A stretch of DNA of 64,000 nt, taken from positions 372,001 through 436,000 of the forward strand of contig NZ_WKJH01000030.1 in the NCBI RefSeq assembly GCF_009674825.1, given 5' to 3'. Numbering within the stretch: the stretch's first letter is position 1; every line of letters starts with the position of its first letter. The notes beneath the pieces were generated by a model that was not told where the DNA came from, ran no database searches, and saw only the letters and a program-made list of their open reading frames with translations. The position numbers and the translations under genes are program-made. Of the stretch, positions 35,650-45,468 are shown one piece after another. The stretch comes from Maribacter luteus (GTDB lineage: Bacteria > Bacteroidota > Bacteroidia > Flavobacteriales > Flavobacteriaceae).

Positions 35650-38600
35650 TTTTATAGGCGTAATGGAATATTTGTGGCAAAACAGTCAATGCCAAAATCA
35701 TACAGATCAACAGTCCTCCTACAATCATAATAGCCAAGGGTTTTTGTATTTCAGAACCCATTCCAGTAGAAAGCGCTGCTGGCAACAATCCCATAGAACC
35801 CATCAGGGCTATCATTACAATTGGTCGAATTCTACTATGGACACCGTTTGAAATGGCATCCTTGAGTTTCGATTTTCTTAGGTTTTCCTTCATCACCGCA
35901 ATTAATATGATACTGTTGATTGTGTTTACCCCAAATAGAATAATGAATCCGATACCCGCTGAAATACCAAACACTGTTCCCGTAACCCAAAGGGAAAGAA
36001 ACCCACCCACAAAGGCGTAGGGAATGGTGGATGCTGCGATCAGGGTATCCTTTATGGTGCCAAAATTGAAATACAAAAGAAAAAGTATGAGTATTAAAAC
36101 GGCCGGAACAATGGCCGCCAACTGACCTGATGCCCGTTCCTTACTTTCAAACTCTCCTGCCCATTCCATTTTATGTCCTTCGGAAAGTTGTACCTCACGC
36201 CCCACTTTTTCCTGGGCCTCGGCTATGGTACTACCCAAATCCCTTCCTTCAATACTGAACCCTACTGCAATATAACGGCTACTGCCTTCTCTATAAATAA
36301 AAGTTGGACCCGTTAAATATTCGATTGTGGCTATCTCATGCAACGGAACTTTTTTACCGTTCATAGCGGGAATAAGGATATCCCCAATCTTGGTCTCGTT
36401 GTCTCTGTATTCTTTAGAAAAACGGATGCGCACATCGAACATGCGCTCATCCTCATAAAATTTGGTAGCGGCTCTACCCCCTATCGCCATTTCAATTACC
36501 GCCTGAGCATCGGTCATATCGATTCCATAACGGGCCATTTTACCTTCATCCAGTTCTACGCGCAACTCTGGAAGACCAATGTTCCTATATACGTTCAAAT
36601 CGGTAATACCGTCCACATATTTTAAAGAGGCGGCGACTTGATCTGCATATTTTTCCAGTTCAATTAGGTCCTCGCCAAAAATTTTCACGACCAAAGAACT
36701 TTTAACACCGGCCACATATTCTTCCACATTGTCCTGAATGGGCTGACTGAATCCGAAAACTATCCCAGGATAGGTCTCTAGGGAAGTCCTCATCTCATCT
36801 ATTAGCCCATCCTTTCCAATATTTCGGTCCCATTCGTCTTCGGGGTATAGCTGAATGTGGAACTCAATGTTGAAAAAGCCAGTTGGGTCGGTACCATCAT
36901 TGGGTCGGCCTACCTGGTTCAGTACAAATTTGACCTCTTTGAACTCCCTGATCTTGGACTTCATTTCCTTGGCCAAACGTGTCGATTCCTGAAGGTTGAC
37001 ACTATTGGGCAATGTTGCCCGCACATAAAGTGCACCTTCGTTCAATTTTGGTATAAACTCGGTACCATAGAACATAAATCCGGTGCCGCTGATCAAAATC
37101 AAACCAAGAAAGGCGGCAATCGTAGCTTTCTTGTGTCGATTACTGAACAGAAATAGTTTGAACAGGTTATCTTTAAAGAACCTGGATATCATATTTTCTC
37201 GTTCCCTAATGTTTTTTCGCAGCATTACCTTGCACATCGCGGGCACATAGGTGATGCTCAATATCAAAGATCCCACCAAAGCGTAACCCAATGTAAAGGC
37301 AAGTGGAGAGAACATTTTACCTTCCACCTTTTGAAACGAAAATATGGGGATAAGTGCCACGATAAGAATAAGCTGGGCAAATACGATATACCCTGCAACA
37401 CTTCCAGCACTTTTCTTTATAAGCCCCATTTTGCCCATCACATTAAATCGGGCCATACCCAATTGATGCGCCCGCTTTTCCATGGCCACAAAAACGGTCT
37501 CCACGATCACCAAGGTTCCTTCCAGCAATAATCCAAAGTCGATGGCACCCAAAGAAATTAGGTTGGCAGGAAGTCCTTGGATCCTTAACATGATTATCGC
37601 GAACAAAAATGCCAAGGGTATTACCGAGGCAACGATTACCGTACTTCTCCAATTGAAAAGAAAAATAAACACGATCAATGACACAAAAAGGATACCTTCC
37701 ACCAAGTTCTTGCTCACAGTATGCACTGTTGCGTCCACTAGCTCGGTACGGTCTATGAAAGGCTCTATTTTGATGTCCTTTGGAAGTACATTTTCGTTGA
37801 GTTCCACAATCTTGTCCTTCAACCGTGGAATCACGTCACTGGGGTTTTCCCCACGAAGCATCATTACTATCCCCTGCACCAAATCGTCCTCATCCTGAAA
37901 TCCGACCTGTCCCAATCTGGGTTTGGAGGATATTTCTACACTTGCCACATGCTTAACCAAAATGGGCACCCCGTTTCTTGCTTCTATCAAAATGTTTTCG
38001 ATGTCCTCTCTCTTTTCCAAAAGACCAACTCCCCTCACAACATAGGCTTGGCTTCCCCTTTCGATCACATCACCACCTACGTTCACATTACTTTTGCCAA
38101 CGGCTTCAAAAACATCCAAAGGAGATAGATCGTAACTCGCCAGTTCGGTTGGATTTATGCGGATTTCATAAATCTTTTCCTCACCACCAAAACTGATGAC
38201 ATTGGACACGCCTGGCACGGATACCAGTTCTCTTTCGATGACCCAATCCTGAATTGCTGTTATTTCTTTGATGGGCCGGTCCCCTTTTACCACATATCTG
38301 AAAATTTCCCCTGTTGCACCCGAAGGTGGCTCAATCTCCGCGTCGGCTCCCGAGGGCAGGTCAACACCTTGCAGTCGGTTTGCAGCATATTGCTGTGCGA
38401 AAAAATCATCGGCATCGTCATCAAAAATTACCGTGACCACCGATAACCCAAAAAGTGAAATGGAACGCACATCCGTTTTTTTAGGGATGGTGTTCATTTG
38501 TTTCATTAAAGGTAGAGTAACAAATTTTTCAACTTCCTCGGCGCTTCGCCCGGGCCATTGGGTTATGATCCGTGCCCTGGTATTGGTAACATCAGGATAA

Positions 38601-38722
38601 GCCTCAATAGGTGTATTTATGTAACAGATAACCCCAACGATGGCCAAAAGGGCCGTCATAAAAAATACGATAATGGAGTTCTTGAGCGAGAACGCTACGG
38701 TTCCCTGTATTAATTTCTTCAT
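35633..38722 (-). CDS. czcA: CzcA/CusA-family heavy-metal RND efflux pump
   Basis: 1029 residues with the RND layout: TM1 (NSIIVFFMTALLAIVGV), large periplasmic loop (PIEAYPDVTN, QWPGRSAEEVEKFVTLPLMK), TM2-6, second loop (GTEFIPKLNEGALYVRATLP) and TM7-12 (FGVNTINSIILIAVM). The TM4 motif reads DFGLLLEGTLVIVET. In CzcA the comparable block is DFGxxxDGxVxxVEN; here the second Asp is Glu and the Asn is Thr. The pump exports divalent or monovalent metal ions using the proton gradient; the ion cannot be read from the sequence. It forms a tripartite complex with the two upstream genes. Confidence 0.92.
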   Translation of the reverse strand: MKKLIQGTVAFSLKNSIIVFFMTALLAIVGVICYINTPIEAYPDVTNTRARIITQWPGRSAEEVEKFVTLPLMKQMNTIPKKTDVRSISLFGLSVVTVIFDDDADDFFAQQYAANRLQGVDLPSGADAEIEPPSGATGEIFRYVVKGDRPIKEITAIQDWVIERELVSVPGVSNVISFGGEEKIYEIRINPTELASYDLSPLDVFEAVGKSNVNVGGDVIERGSQAYVVRGVGLLEKREDIENILIEARNGVPILVKHVASVEISSKPRLGQVGFQDEDDLVQGIVMMLRGENPSDVIPRLKDKIVELNENVLPKDIKIEPFIDRTELVDATVHTVSKNLVEGILFVSLIVFIFLFNWRSTVIVASVIPLAFLFAIIMLRIQGLPANLISLGAIDFGLLLEGTLVIVETVFVAMEKRAHQLGMARFNVMGKMGLIKKSAGSVAGYIVFAQLILIVALIPIFSFQKVEGKMFSPLAFTLGYALVGSLILSITYVPAMCKVMLRKNIRERENMISRFFKDNLFKLFLFSNRHKKATIAAFLGLILISGTGFMFYGTEFIPKLNEGALYVRATLPNSVNLQESTRLAKEMKSKIREFKEVKFVLNQVGRPNDGTDPTGFFNIEFHIQLYPEDEWDRNIGKDGLIDEMRTSLETYPGIVFGFSQPIQDNVEEYVAGVKSSLVVKIFGEDLIELEKYADQVAASLKYVDGITDLNVYRNIGLPELRVELDEGKMARYGIDMTDAQAVIEMAIGGRAATKFYEDERMFDVRIRFSKEYRDNETKIGDILIPAMNGKKVPLHEIATIEYLTGPTFIYREGSSRYIAVGFSIEGRDLGSTIAEAQEKVGREVQLSEGHKMEWAGEFESKERASGQLAAIVPAVLILILFLLYFNFGTIKDTLIAASTIPYAFVGGFLSLWVTGTVFGISAGIGFIILFGVNTINSIILIAVMKENLRKSKLKDAISNGVHSRIRPIVMIALMGSMGLLPAALSTGMGSEIQKPLAIMIVGGLLICMILALTVLPQIFHYAYKNDQKD

Positions 38723-38744
38723 GCTTGCTTCTTCTTGATCCTAT

Positions 38745-39839
38745 TTAGAAGTTCTTAAGTTGTTCGAAGACCAAAAGCTGGTTGCCCGATATGATCTGTT
38801 CCCTTTCCTTGATACCGTTTTTTATGTACAAGGTTTCGTCATTACTTGCCAAGATTTCAACTTTGCGGATCTCGACATCACAATCGGATTGATAGACCAA
38901 TACAAAGTATTCGTTGTTGGAAAAAACCACATCTTTGGTGGTAAGGGCTACTTCTGAAGCATCCAATTGCTTTTGTGCAATGATATCCACCAACATACCG
39001 GGTTTTAAGAACCCATTGGCGTTATCCAGAATGATTCTTGCTTTCATTACTTTGGTTTCCTCATCCAAGACTTTTGGAATCAAGGAGATGGTTCCATCAA
39101 AAGAAAGATCTGGATAAGACACCGAAGATATCTGCACCTTCATGCCCGTCTTGATTTCATTAATGTTGGTGGCATACACATTGGCCATGACCCATACATG
39201 GTCCACTTCGGAAATGGTAAACAGCACCCCGCTGTCGTCCGATATCTGTTCGCCCTTATTGATGGATTTTGATGTAATATGTCCACTTGCGGGAGCCTTG
39301 ATCAGAAAAACGCCTTTTTGGGTGCTAGCGCTGTAAAGTTCTAGGTTGTTGCCCACCTTTTCCTTTTCGGCTTTTAGAGATTCCAACTCACTTTGAACTT
39401 CCAGCACATCCCTTTCTGAAGAGACTCCATCATTAAATAGCTCTTCAGTGGAACGCAACCTTCTTTCGAAAACCTTTATCTGGGCGTTCAAAGTGGCCAA
39501 TTCTGCTTGCAAGGAACTAAGTTCCGAACTTTTGAGTTCTGCCAATACTTGGCCTTTGGTCACCTCATCACCCAATGAAAAATGGGTATTGACCACCATT
39601 CCATTCACCAGGCTTTCGAACTGGAAAACTTTATTAGGATCCGCCTCCACATTACCCGTCAGGTGTATATTTTCCAGCACTTTTTCCTTTTTTACACTTT
39701 CCAAGGTTACCTTTTCCTTGAAATTTTCCTTTAGACAGAAATTTTCCGTCCCTTTTGGTTGTGCATCTTTCTCTTTATCTGCGCAATTGGAAAAAATTCC
39801 AGCGGCCAGAATCATCAAAATATATTTGCTCTTTTTCAT
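38745..39839 (-). CDS. czcB: RND periplasmic adaptor (CzcB/CusB type)
   Basis: 364 residues with a lipoprotein signal (AAGIFSNCADKE). The mature protein has the adaptor pattern: a beta-hairpin/lipoyl half (FQFESLVNGMVVNTHFSLGD), a coiled-coil hairpin (LSSLQAELATLNAQIKVFER ... LESLKAEKEKVGNNLELY), the second lipoyl half (IKAPASGHITSKSINKGEQI) and a beta-barrel (VWVMANVYATNINEIKTGMK). It links pump and outer-membrane channel. It lies 22 bases before czcA. No extra His/Met-rich metal-binding tail is visible. Confidence 0.9.
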   Translation of the reverse strand: MKKSKYILMILAAGIFSNCADKEKDAQPKGTENFCLKENFKEKVTLESVKKEKVLENIHLTGNVEADPNKVFQFESLVNGMVVNTHFSLGDEVTKGQVLAELKSSELSSLQAELATLNAQIKVFERRLRSTEELFNDGVSSERDVLEVQSELESLKAEKEKVGNNLELYSASTQKGVFLIKAPASGHITSKSINKGEQISDDSGVLFTISEVDHVWVMANVYATNINEIKTGMKVQISSVSYPDLSFDGTISLIPKVLDEETKVMKARIILDNANGFLKPGMLVDIIAQKQLDASEVALTTKDVVFSNNEYFVLVYQSDCDVEIRKVEILASNDETLYIKNGIKEREQIISGNQLLVFEQLKNF

Positions 39840-39920
39840 TTTTTATCTCAAAAACTTGAATGGTTAATGGTTTGATATGTATAGGGGTCAATCATGGTGA
39901 CCCTGTTTATTTTGATTGGG

Positions 39921-41228
39921 TTAATCGAACACGAATAGTTCACTGCCCAAACTGAAGTTGAGCTCTTCTATTTTGTGGTTGACTTCTTTTGAAGCTCCGA
40001 AAACCGTTGCCCTGTTTTCCAGATAGGCATCCAAAAAATCCAAATATTCCATAAGACTGATGTTCCTGTTCTTGAGATTTTTGGTGTATGCCGGCAAAAG
40101 GGTCTCCAATGATAGGTCCTGATTGTTCTGGACCGCACTTTGCAATTGTAGGGCATTGCCCAGATCTTTGAGCGCTTGTTGAACTTCGCCCCCGATCTGG
40201 TTGTTTAATTGATGAGCTTTTATTTTGGATTGCTCCACTTCCAATTCGGCTTTTTTAATATTGCCTTGGTTTCGATTAAAAAAGGGTAGGTCGAGAGAAA
40301 TACCGAACCCGACAAAATCGAGCATGGTACTACCGTTACGGTCATAGCCAGCGCTGAAGGTTACATCCGGTGCCCTTTGCGATTTTTCATAAGCATACAT
40401 TTTATTGGAATAATCCTGCTCCAAAAGCGACAACTTTGCATCTGGTCGTTCTTCCCTTGCCTTCTTTATTAATTCATCCACAAGCAAAAGACGCGAATCA
40501 TCGATTTCCCTTTCAAAACCTTTTTTGGACAAAACAAGATTTGTACCTGGGTCCAAATGCATCAATACATTTAATTCTTTCTGAATTTGATTGGCCTCCA
40601 CTTGAAGCTCGTAAAGGTCCTTTTGTATTTCAATCTCTTGAAGTCTAAGGCGTGCATATTGACTCTTGGAAATGTTTCCGGCATCCAATTGACGTTCGTA
40701 AGCAGTAGTAAGCTCCGAAATAGAAGAAAGCAAATTTTCATGTGCTTCCAGTATGGCTTGGTTGTACTGCAAGTCGGTCAACAAATTTCTGAATTCCAAT
40801 TTTAAATTCCTAAGGAGGTCTTCAAAATATTGCACCGACATTTCAACGGTGACCTTTTCGAGTGCCACCAGTTTTTTTCGCTTTCCAGCTGTCTGTACCA
40901 ACTGCTCAACAGAAATGGCAAATTGTTGGTCCCTACCAGTAAATCCGTCCCAAAGGGGCGGTGAGGTCTCAGCTCCGCCTGTTTGTCTATAGGTTGCCCA
41001 AAAATTTACCTCGTCCAAGGTAAAATTTGGGTTCGGCCATAATTTTGCCTGTTTCACCGCGGCTTCAGCTTTTGGTATATTTAATTTTTCGGCTACAAGG
41101 GAAAGGTTCTCTTCTAGAAAAATGGTCTCGCATTCTGTACGGTCCAAATAAATTGTTTCTTGCGCATGGGTAAAGTTTAAGGCGACAAGCGTTGCCAGAA
41201 TGCCACAAAATCGGAATCTCTTTGCCAT
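39921..41228 (-). CDS. czcC: TolC-family outer-membrane channel (CzcC type)
   Basis: 435 residues with a signal peptide ending at THAQ. Two OEP repeats with long helices (LKLEFRNLLTDLQYNQAILE; ELEVEQSKIKAHQLNNQIGG) and the phrase PNPNFTLDEVNFW after the first helix are typical of CzcC/CusC channels. The block DVTFSAGYDRNGSTMLDFVG marks a barrel strand. No lipid-anchor Cys follows the signal. It is the first efflux gene after the two-component genes, with 84 bases between. Confidence 0.9.
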   Translation of the reverse strand: MAKRFRFCGILATLVALNFTHAQETIYLDRTECETIFLEENLSLVAEKLNIPKAEAAVKQAKLWPNPNFTLDEVNFWATYRQTGGAETSPPLWDGFTGRDQQFAISVEQLVQTAGKRKKLVALEKVTVEMSVQYFEDLLRNLKLEFRNLLTDLQYNQAILEAHENLLSSISELTTAYERQLDAGNISKSQYARLRLQEIEIQKDLYELQVEANQIQKELNVLMHLDPGTNLVLSKKGFEREIDDSRLLLVDELIKKAREERPDAKLSLLEQDYSNKMYAYEKSQRAPDVTFSAGYDRNGSTMLDFVGFGISLDLPFFNRNQGNIKKAELEVEQSKIKAHQLNNQIGGEVQQALKDLGNALQLQSAVQNNQDLSLETLLPAYTKNLKNRNISLMEYLDFLDAYLENRATVFGASKEVNHKIEELNFSLGSELFVFD

Positions 41229-41312
41229 TGAATAGGATTATTGAATGCGCAAATGTGTTCCAACTCACCTTAAAATTGGCTTAAAGCAAATAAAAATTAC
41301 CTTAAGGTAGAA

Positions 41313-42674
41313 TTACAGACTCACTGTAAAAACATTTTGCCCTGGCTTAGGAGATGCATATGTAATGCTTCCAGAATGAAGTTCCAAAATACGTTTGGTT
41401 AATGCCAGCCCCAATCCATATCCTCTTTTCTTTTGGCTGTTCCCACCTCTAAAAAAGTGGGTGAACAAGTGCTTTTGTTCCTCTTCGGTTATAGACTTGC
41501 CATTATTGGCAATTGTAATCTTGAGTTGTTCGGGGTCTGAACAATCCATTTTTATTTGGGCTGTTTTACCCATGGAATAGCTAACGGCATTGTTCAACAG
41601 ATTACCGAATGCCTGTCTCAGTAATCTTTCATTTCCCAAAACAATCAAACGCTCTTCGTAAATCTCTTTTGGATAATATTCTACCTCAAATTCAAAATCC
41701 GGGCTTATAGTATTGATCTCGGAAATAATATCGAACAATAATTCATCGACCCGTATGGGTTGGGACTGGTTAAAATCCCCAGTTTCGTACTTTGTTATAT
41801 CGAGCAGAATATTAATTGTGTCCCCAAGTGATTTTACCATAATTATCTGCTTATCCAGACTGGCACGTACCTCATTAAGGTCATCATTTTGCGTCAACCT
41901 TTCCAATTCGGACAATAAGACTGCCAATGGTGTCTTAAGTTCATGTGATATATGCTGTACGGAATGTTTTTGGAACGAAAATGCCTCTTGGGTTCTTTCC
42001 AACAATTGATTGAACTTTTCTGTTAGGTTACTGAGTTCATAGGAAGAATCGTCCTTTGCAAAATTCATGGGCATTTTATCCGTAAGACTCATATGCTTCA
42101 AGTTCTCTGCAAAGCTTGCAATAGGGCCAGAAATTTTCTTGGATAAATAAAATGAAACCAAAAGGACCACAATAGAAATGACTATAAATATGGAAAAGAG
42201 CAAATTTCTTAGGTAATTCATTTTATCATACCCAAAGGCATCATATGCTTTACTAATTGCATAATATCCAGAAGAATCATTTTCAAGATAAACCCCAATA
42301 ACATCATAGTTATCCTCCTTGCCCTCCAACCAATTTTTATTCGGAGACAGCATTGAAAGTATGGAATCTATATTTTTGACAGACAAATTATCCAAACTGG
42401 AAAAAATGGGTCTTTTATCCACATCAAAGACCAAAAGCTTTTCATCATAAAAATCGTTGATATCCTGTTCATCCAACAATAAGGATACTTCCGCGCTCAA
42501 TTCCTTGTATCGGTTGATAAGCTTCAACGTATACTGGATTTTCCCATACTGTTGTTGCTGGAACTGTTCTTCCCTATATTCAGAAAAAAGCAGGAAAATT
42601 ATGGCCATGGCAAAGGCCACCAATACGATTACGGTAGATGAAAAATAGATGAGTATTTTGCTTCGAATCTTCAC
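41313..42674 (-). CDS. Sensor histidine kinase of the efflux island
   Basis: 453 residues: TM1 (about 10-32), a periplasmic sensor of about 125 residues, TM2 (about 155-178), HAMP (KKISGPIASFAENLKHM), HisKA with His244 in SHELKTPLAVLL, and an HATPase with N box (NLLNNAVSYSMG) and GYGLGLALTKRILELHSG. The sensor domain has no obvious metal-binding cluster. It overlaps the response-regulator gene by four bases (ATGA) and precedes the czc genes, so it probably controls them, as CzcRS/CusRS pairs do. Confidence 0.88.
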   Translation of the reverse strand: MKIRSKILIYFSSTVIVLVAFAMAIIFLLFSEYREEQFQQQQYGKIQYTLKLINRYKELSAEVSLLLDEQDINDFYDEKLLVFDVDKRPIFSSLDNLSVKNIDSILSMLSPNKNWLEGKEDNYDVIGVYLENDSSGYYAISKAYDAFGYDKMNYLRNLLFSIFIVISIVVLLVSFYLSKKISGPIASFAENLKHMSLTDKMPMNFAKDDSSYELSNLTEKFNQLLERTQEAFSFQKHSVQHISHELKTPLAVLLSELERLTQNDDLNEVRASLDKQIIMVKSLGDTINILLDITKYETGDFNQSQPIRVDELLFDIISEINTISPDFEFEVEYYPKEIYEERLIVLGNERLLRQAFGNLLNNAVSYSMGKTAQIKMDCSDPEQLKITIANNGKSITEEEQKHLFTHFFRGGNSQKKRGYGLGLALTKRILELHSGSITYASPKPGQNVFTVSL

Positions 42675-43348
42675 TCAGTTTCTATATAATAACCATAACC
42701 TACTTTGGTTCGAATGGATTTTTTTCCGAAAGGTTTATCAATCTTGTTCCTTAAAAAGTTCACATATACCTCTATAGTATTGGTATTCACATTTACCGAT
42801 GTACCCCATATCCCCTCTATCAATTGCTCCTTGGTAACAATTTCTCCCATATTCTTGCCCAACATGCACAAAATTTGGTATTCCCTTGGGGTCAGATTGA
42901 TCTCGGTATTGGAACGTTCAACACTTTTCTTCGATTGATCTATTACAATGTCGCCCATTACAATCTGCTTTGAGTCGCCTTGTTGAGGTGCAGAACGGCG
43001 TATTAAAGAATGTATCCTAAGGGTCAATTCCCTCATAAAAAAAGGTTTGGTAAGATAATCATCGGCTCCACAATCATACCCGTGTATTTTGTCTTCCAAT
43101 TCATCAAAAGCAGTAAGTATGAGCACCGGTGTGCTCGAATTATATGTTCTGAAATCCTTACAGATTTCAAATCCATTCTTTCCTGGCAAGTTGATATCAA
43201 GGACGATACAATCAAATTTTTTCTGCCGCAACATTCTCACGGCCAATTGCCCATCAAAAACAAATTCGGTCTGTATGCCTTCAGCGTTTAGTGCTCCCCT
43301 AATATTTTCATTCAAGAGTGGGTCGTCCTCTATGATAAGTACCTTCAT
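42671..43348 (-). CDS. OmpR/PhoB-type response regulator of the efflux island
   Basis: 225 residues: a receiver with acidic pocket EDD (7-9), phosphoacceptor Asp51 in VLDINLPGKNGFEI and Lys in TKPF; then a winged-helix DNA-binding domain (LTPREYQILCMLGKNMGEIV ... TIEVYVNFLRNKIDKPF ... RTKVGYGYYI). It is first in the regulator-efflux gene string and shares the ATGA overlap with its kinase. Confidence 0.92.
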   Translation of the reverse strand: MKVLIIEDDPLLNENIRGALNAEGIQTEFVFDGQLAVRMLRQKKFDCIVLDINLPGKNGFEICKDFRTYNSSTPVLILTAFDELEDKIHGYDCGADDYLTKPFFMRELTLRIHSLIRRSAPQQGDSKQIVMGDIVIDQSKKSVERSNTEINLTPREYQILCMLGKNMGEIVTKEQLIEGIWGTSVNVNTNTIEVYVNFLRNKIDKPFGKKSIRTKVGYGYYIETE

Positions 43349-43521
43349 TGAAACAAAATTAGTAAATCAGATTATTGATTAACTAATCAAGTAAATTAAT
43401 ACTAAAAAACATTTCAATTTATCGAGACTCTTCCTGTTGCAATTAAGAAAGCGAGCGAAAACATATTTCGAGTTGCAAGCGACCCAAAATCTTACCCCCA
43501 ACTTTTGCGCATGGATCCTGT

Positions 43522-43567
43522 CGGGTTTTTGTAGTGTTCCGGTAGATAAGCGTATAGCAAAAACCCG
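43522..43567. repeat. 10-bp inverted repeat downstream of the relaxase gene
   Basis: CGGGTTTTTG (43522-43531) and CAAAAACCCG (43558-43567) are perfect inverted copies around a 26-base loop, just after the DUF5712 gene. It may end the mobilization transcript or mark an element junction. Confidence 0.6.
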
Positions 43568-43593
43568 GTAGGGCGCAACCTACTTTTTGGATT

Positions 43594-44616
43594 TCAGTAG
43601 CCCATATCCTCACCTGTGCCCCTAGCCATATTGATACCCCTCCCTTGTGCCTTGATGATTTTGGCTGCCATTTGCACTTTATTGGTCGGAATACTGGGAG
43701 CTTTGACCCCCATTGTCTGAAGTAGTTTAAAGGCGATATCCTTTTCCTTGGTGGGCAGTCCCATGACCTTGGCAAAAAACTTCCCCGGTTCCTTGGCATG
43801 GGCCTTTCTACCAACATAGGATTCCACATAGTTCCTTTTAAAGCCAGTTGTCCTGTCAAAGGTCTTCTCGGCTGCTTGGTAAAAACTGTCCCGGTCAAAA
43901 CCTCTTTTTACCATCTTTCCATTCAGTTCCTCTTCGGAGGCCTTGTGCTTGGCCATCGGGGAAATCGTATAGGTGTTCGTCACGTCCCTTCTACTGACGA
44001 TGATATGGATATGGGACTGTGGACCCTCTTTTTTCATTCCTGCGGCCACCAATTGCCCGTTCTGTTTATGTGGTGTCAATCTTTCTTGCTCTTTGATCAT
44101 TTTTTCAAGCTCCTTTACATTCCCGATGGATTCGCCCCTTTCCACTTTCCGTATCTCGTTCCTGAGCCTTGCTATCTCACCTCTGTAAGGTGCATTCTCC
44201 TGAACCTGCCTGTCAAAGCCCCGATAGGTGCGTTCATGTTCGATCTTGGCGTAATATTTTAGGTTCTCGGCCTTGACCCCTTGGTTGCGATGGAAACTCT
44301 TGGCGTAGTCCTCCATCAGTTTCCTTGTATATTCCCTTAGCAGATTTGGGTCATTGCCTATGGCCTTCAGTTCCCTTTGGTTGGGACTGACCACTATGGA
44401 ATAGAACTTCGGGTCTTTCTGTCTCAGTTTGGCAGTATTGGCATCTATTTCATCGATGACCGTTTGAGGGCTTACGCTGTCATTCTCTTGGTCAAAGAAT
44501 TGCTCCATTTGTTCGGGCAACCTATCCTCGTTTTCCTTTTCTAGATAGTCCACATAGTTCCCTACACTGGAGTTGTAGGTACTGCCCATTTTCTGTGCCG
44601 AGATGGTAAGATACAT
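43594..44616 (-). CDS. DUF5712/MobB-type relaxase-like mobilization protein
   Basis: 340 residues. The block PQSHIHIIVSRRDVTN holds His202 and His204 of an HxH relaxase motif (metal-binding motif III), and the N-terminus (MYLTISAQKMGSTYNSSVGN) and KFYSIVVSPNQRELKAIG match the Bacteroidetes DUF5712 (MobB-like) family. It would nick DNA at oriT for transfer together with BfmA. It lies five bases after the BfmA gene. A second long frame over the same DNA (43443-43898) is a shadow. Confidence 0.85.
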   Translation of the reverse strand: MYLTISAQKMGSTYNSSVGNYVDYLEKENEDRLPEQMEQFFDQENDSVSPQTVIDEIDANTAKLRQKDPKFYSIVVSPNQRELKAIGNDPNLLREYTRKLMEDYAKSFHRNQGVKAENLKYYAKIEHERTYRGFDRQVQENAPYRGEIARLRNEIRKVERGESIGNVKELEKMIKEQERLTPHKQNGQLVAAGMKKEGPQSHIHIIVSRRDVTNTYTISPMAKHKASEEELNGKMVKRGFDRDSFYQAAEKTFDRTTGFKRNYVESYVGRKAHAKEPGKFFAKVMGLPTKEKDIAFKLLQTMGVKAPSIPTNKVQMAAKIIKAQGRGINMARGTGEDMGY

Positions 44617-44621
44617 GGTTT

Positions 44622-45206
44622 CTATTTTAATTGGTACTTTAAGCTTTCAAAATCCCCGATCCCCATATTGATTTTCAGATACGGCTTTCCCATTATTGGT
44701 TCCACCTTCTCCACTTTGTTGAGGATTTCATTGCAACGCTTTTTATAACTTTCGAATTCTTTTAGCACTCTATCGTGCTCAGTTTTCGGAACGGTGTTTC
44801 TAGGCTCCAAAAAGTCCTTCCGCTCTTTCTGTATATTGACAGTTTCACGTGTGGGTTTCCTCCCATCCTTTACATAGGCCTCGTAAAGTATCAGCACCAT
44901 TTCATAGGTCGGCCGAATACTGGTCTTTTCCATGTTCTTGATAATGGCGATGAGCCTATCGATTTTTTTCATCATCTGACGCTCCAACTTTTTGATACTG
45001 TCAAGGATGATCTTTGTTCCCTCCCCAAAAGGGTCAAGGTTGTTCTCCTTGAAGTAACTTATCATTCCATCCAATACCTCGCTATGTGATTTGTTGAACT
45101 TTTTGGAATAGCTACGAAAGCGCGTGGCCGTTTCTTTCTTTATGGTAATATTGGAATAACCACCGCTTCCTTTCTTTGTCTTATCTTTTGCTAATTGCTT
45201 TTCCAT
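44622..45206 (-). CDS. bfmA: BfmA/BtgA-family mobilization protein
   Basis: 194 residues, very basic N-terminus (MEKQLAKDKTKKGSGGYSNI) followed by a ribbon-helix-helix-like segment (ITIKKETATRFRSYSKKFNK, SHSEVLDGMISYF), then helices. This fits BfmA/BtgA proteins of Bacteroides mobilizable elements, which bind oriT and help the relaxase. oriT in such elements usually lies just upstream of this gene, where a run of inverted repeats is found (45207-45468). Confidence 0.85.
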   Translation of the reverse strand: MEKQLAKDKTKKGSGGYSNITIKKETATRFRSYSKKFNKSHSEVLDGMISYFKENNLDPFGEGTKIILDSIKKLERQMMKKIDRLIAIIKNMEKTSIRPTYEMVLILYEAYVKDGRKPTRETVNIQKERKDFLEPRNTVPKTEHDRVLKEFESYKKRCNEILNKVEKVEPIMGKPYLKINMGIGDFESLKYQLK

Positions 45207-45468
45207 AGGTGTGATTTTGTTTTTTAGTGAAATTGCGTCAATTTTTCCGTCAAAAATTTCCAGTGTTTACAGGGCCTCCAAAAGAGTTTACTGTAGATTT
45301 CGGAAAAGTCTACTGTAGCCCCTGATTTTACACAGTATTCCAAATACTGTTCAATCAACTGGTTTTCAACATGTTGAAGACCCGAAAACAACCGTGATGG
45401 CGCAATTTGCGCATCACCCTCTTGCTATTCCTTCGTCCCGCAAGCGGGACCAAATGAATACAGCCTTA
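45207..45468. other. Candidate oriT/recombinase-binding region with four inverted repeats
   Basis: Between the recombinase and BfmA genes lie, in order, a near-perfect 11-bp direct repeat (45286 GTTTACTGTAG and 45308 GTCTACTGTAG), ACAGTATT-CCA-AATACTGT (45332-45350), the palindrome TTCAACATGTTGAA (45365-45378), an 11-bp stem with one bulged G (45394-45417) and GTCCCGC-AA-GCGGGAC (45435-45450). Such density is typical of oriT or of accessory-factor sites. No gene is seen here. Confidence 0.55.

Noticed and set aside
37443-37898. Frames opposite and within the czcA-like gene
   Set aside because: Shadows of a long, motif-rich coding region.
43443-43898. 151-codon frame overlapping the relaxase gene in another frame
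   Set aside because: Low-complexity, Arg/Pro-rich translation; the overlapping frame has the HxH relaxase motif.
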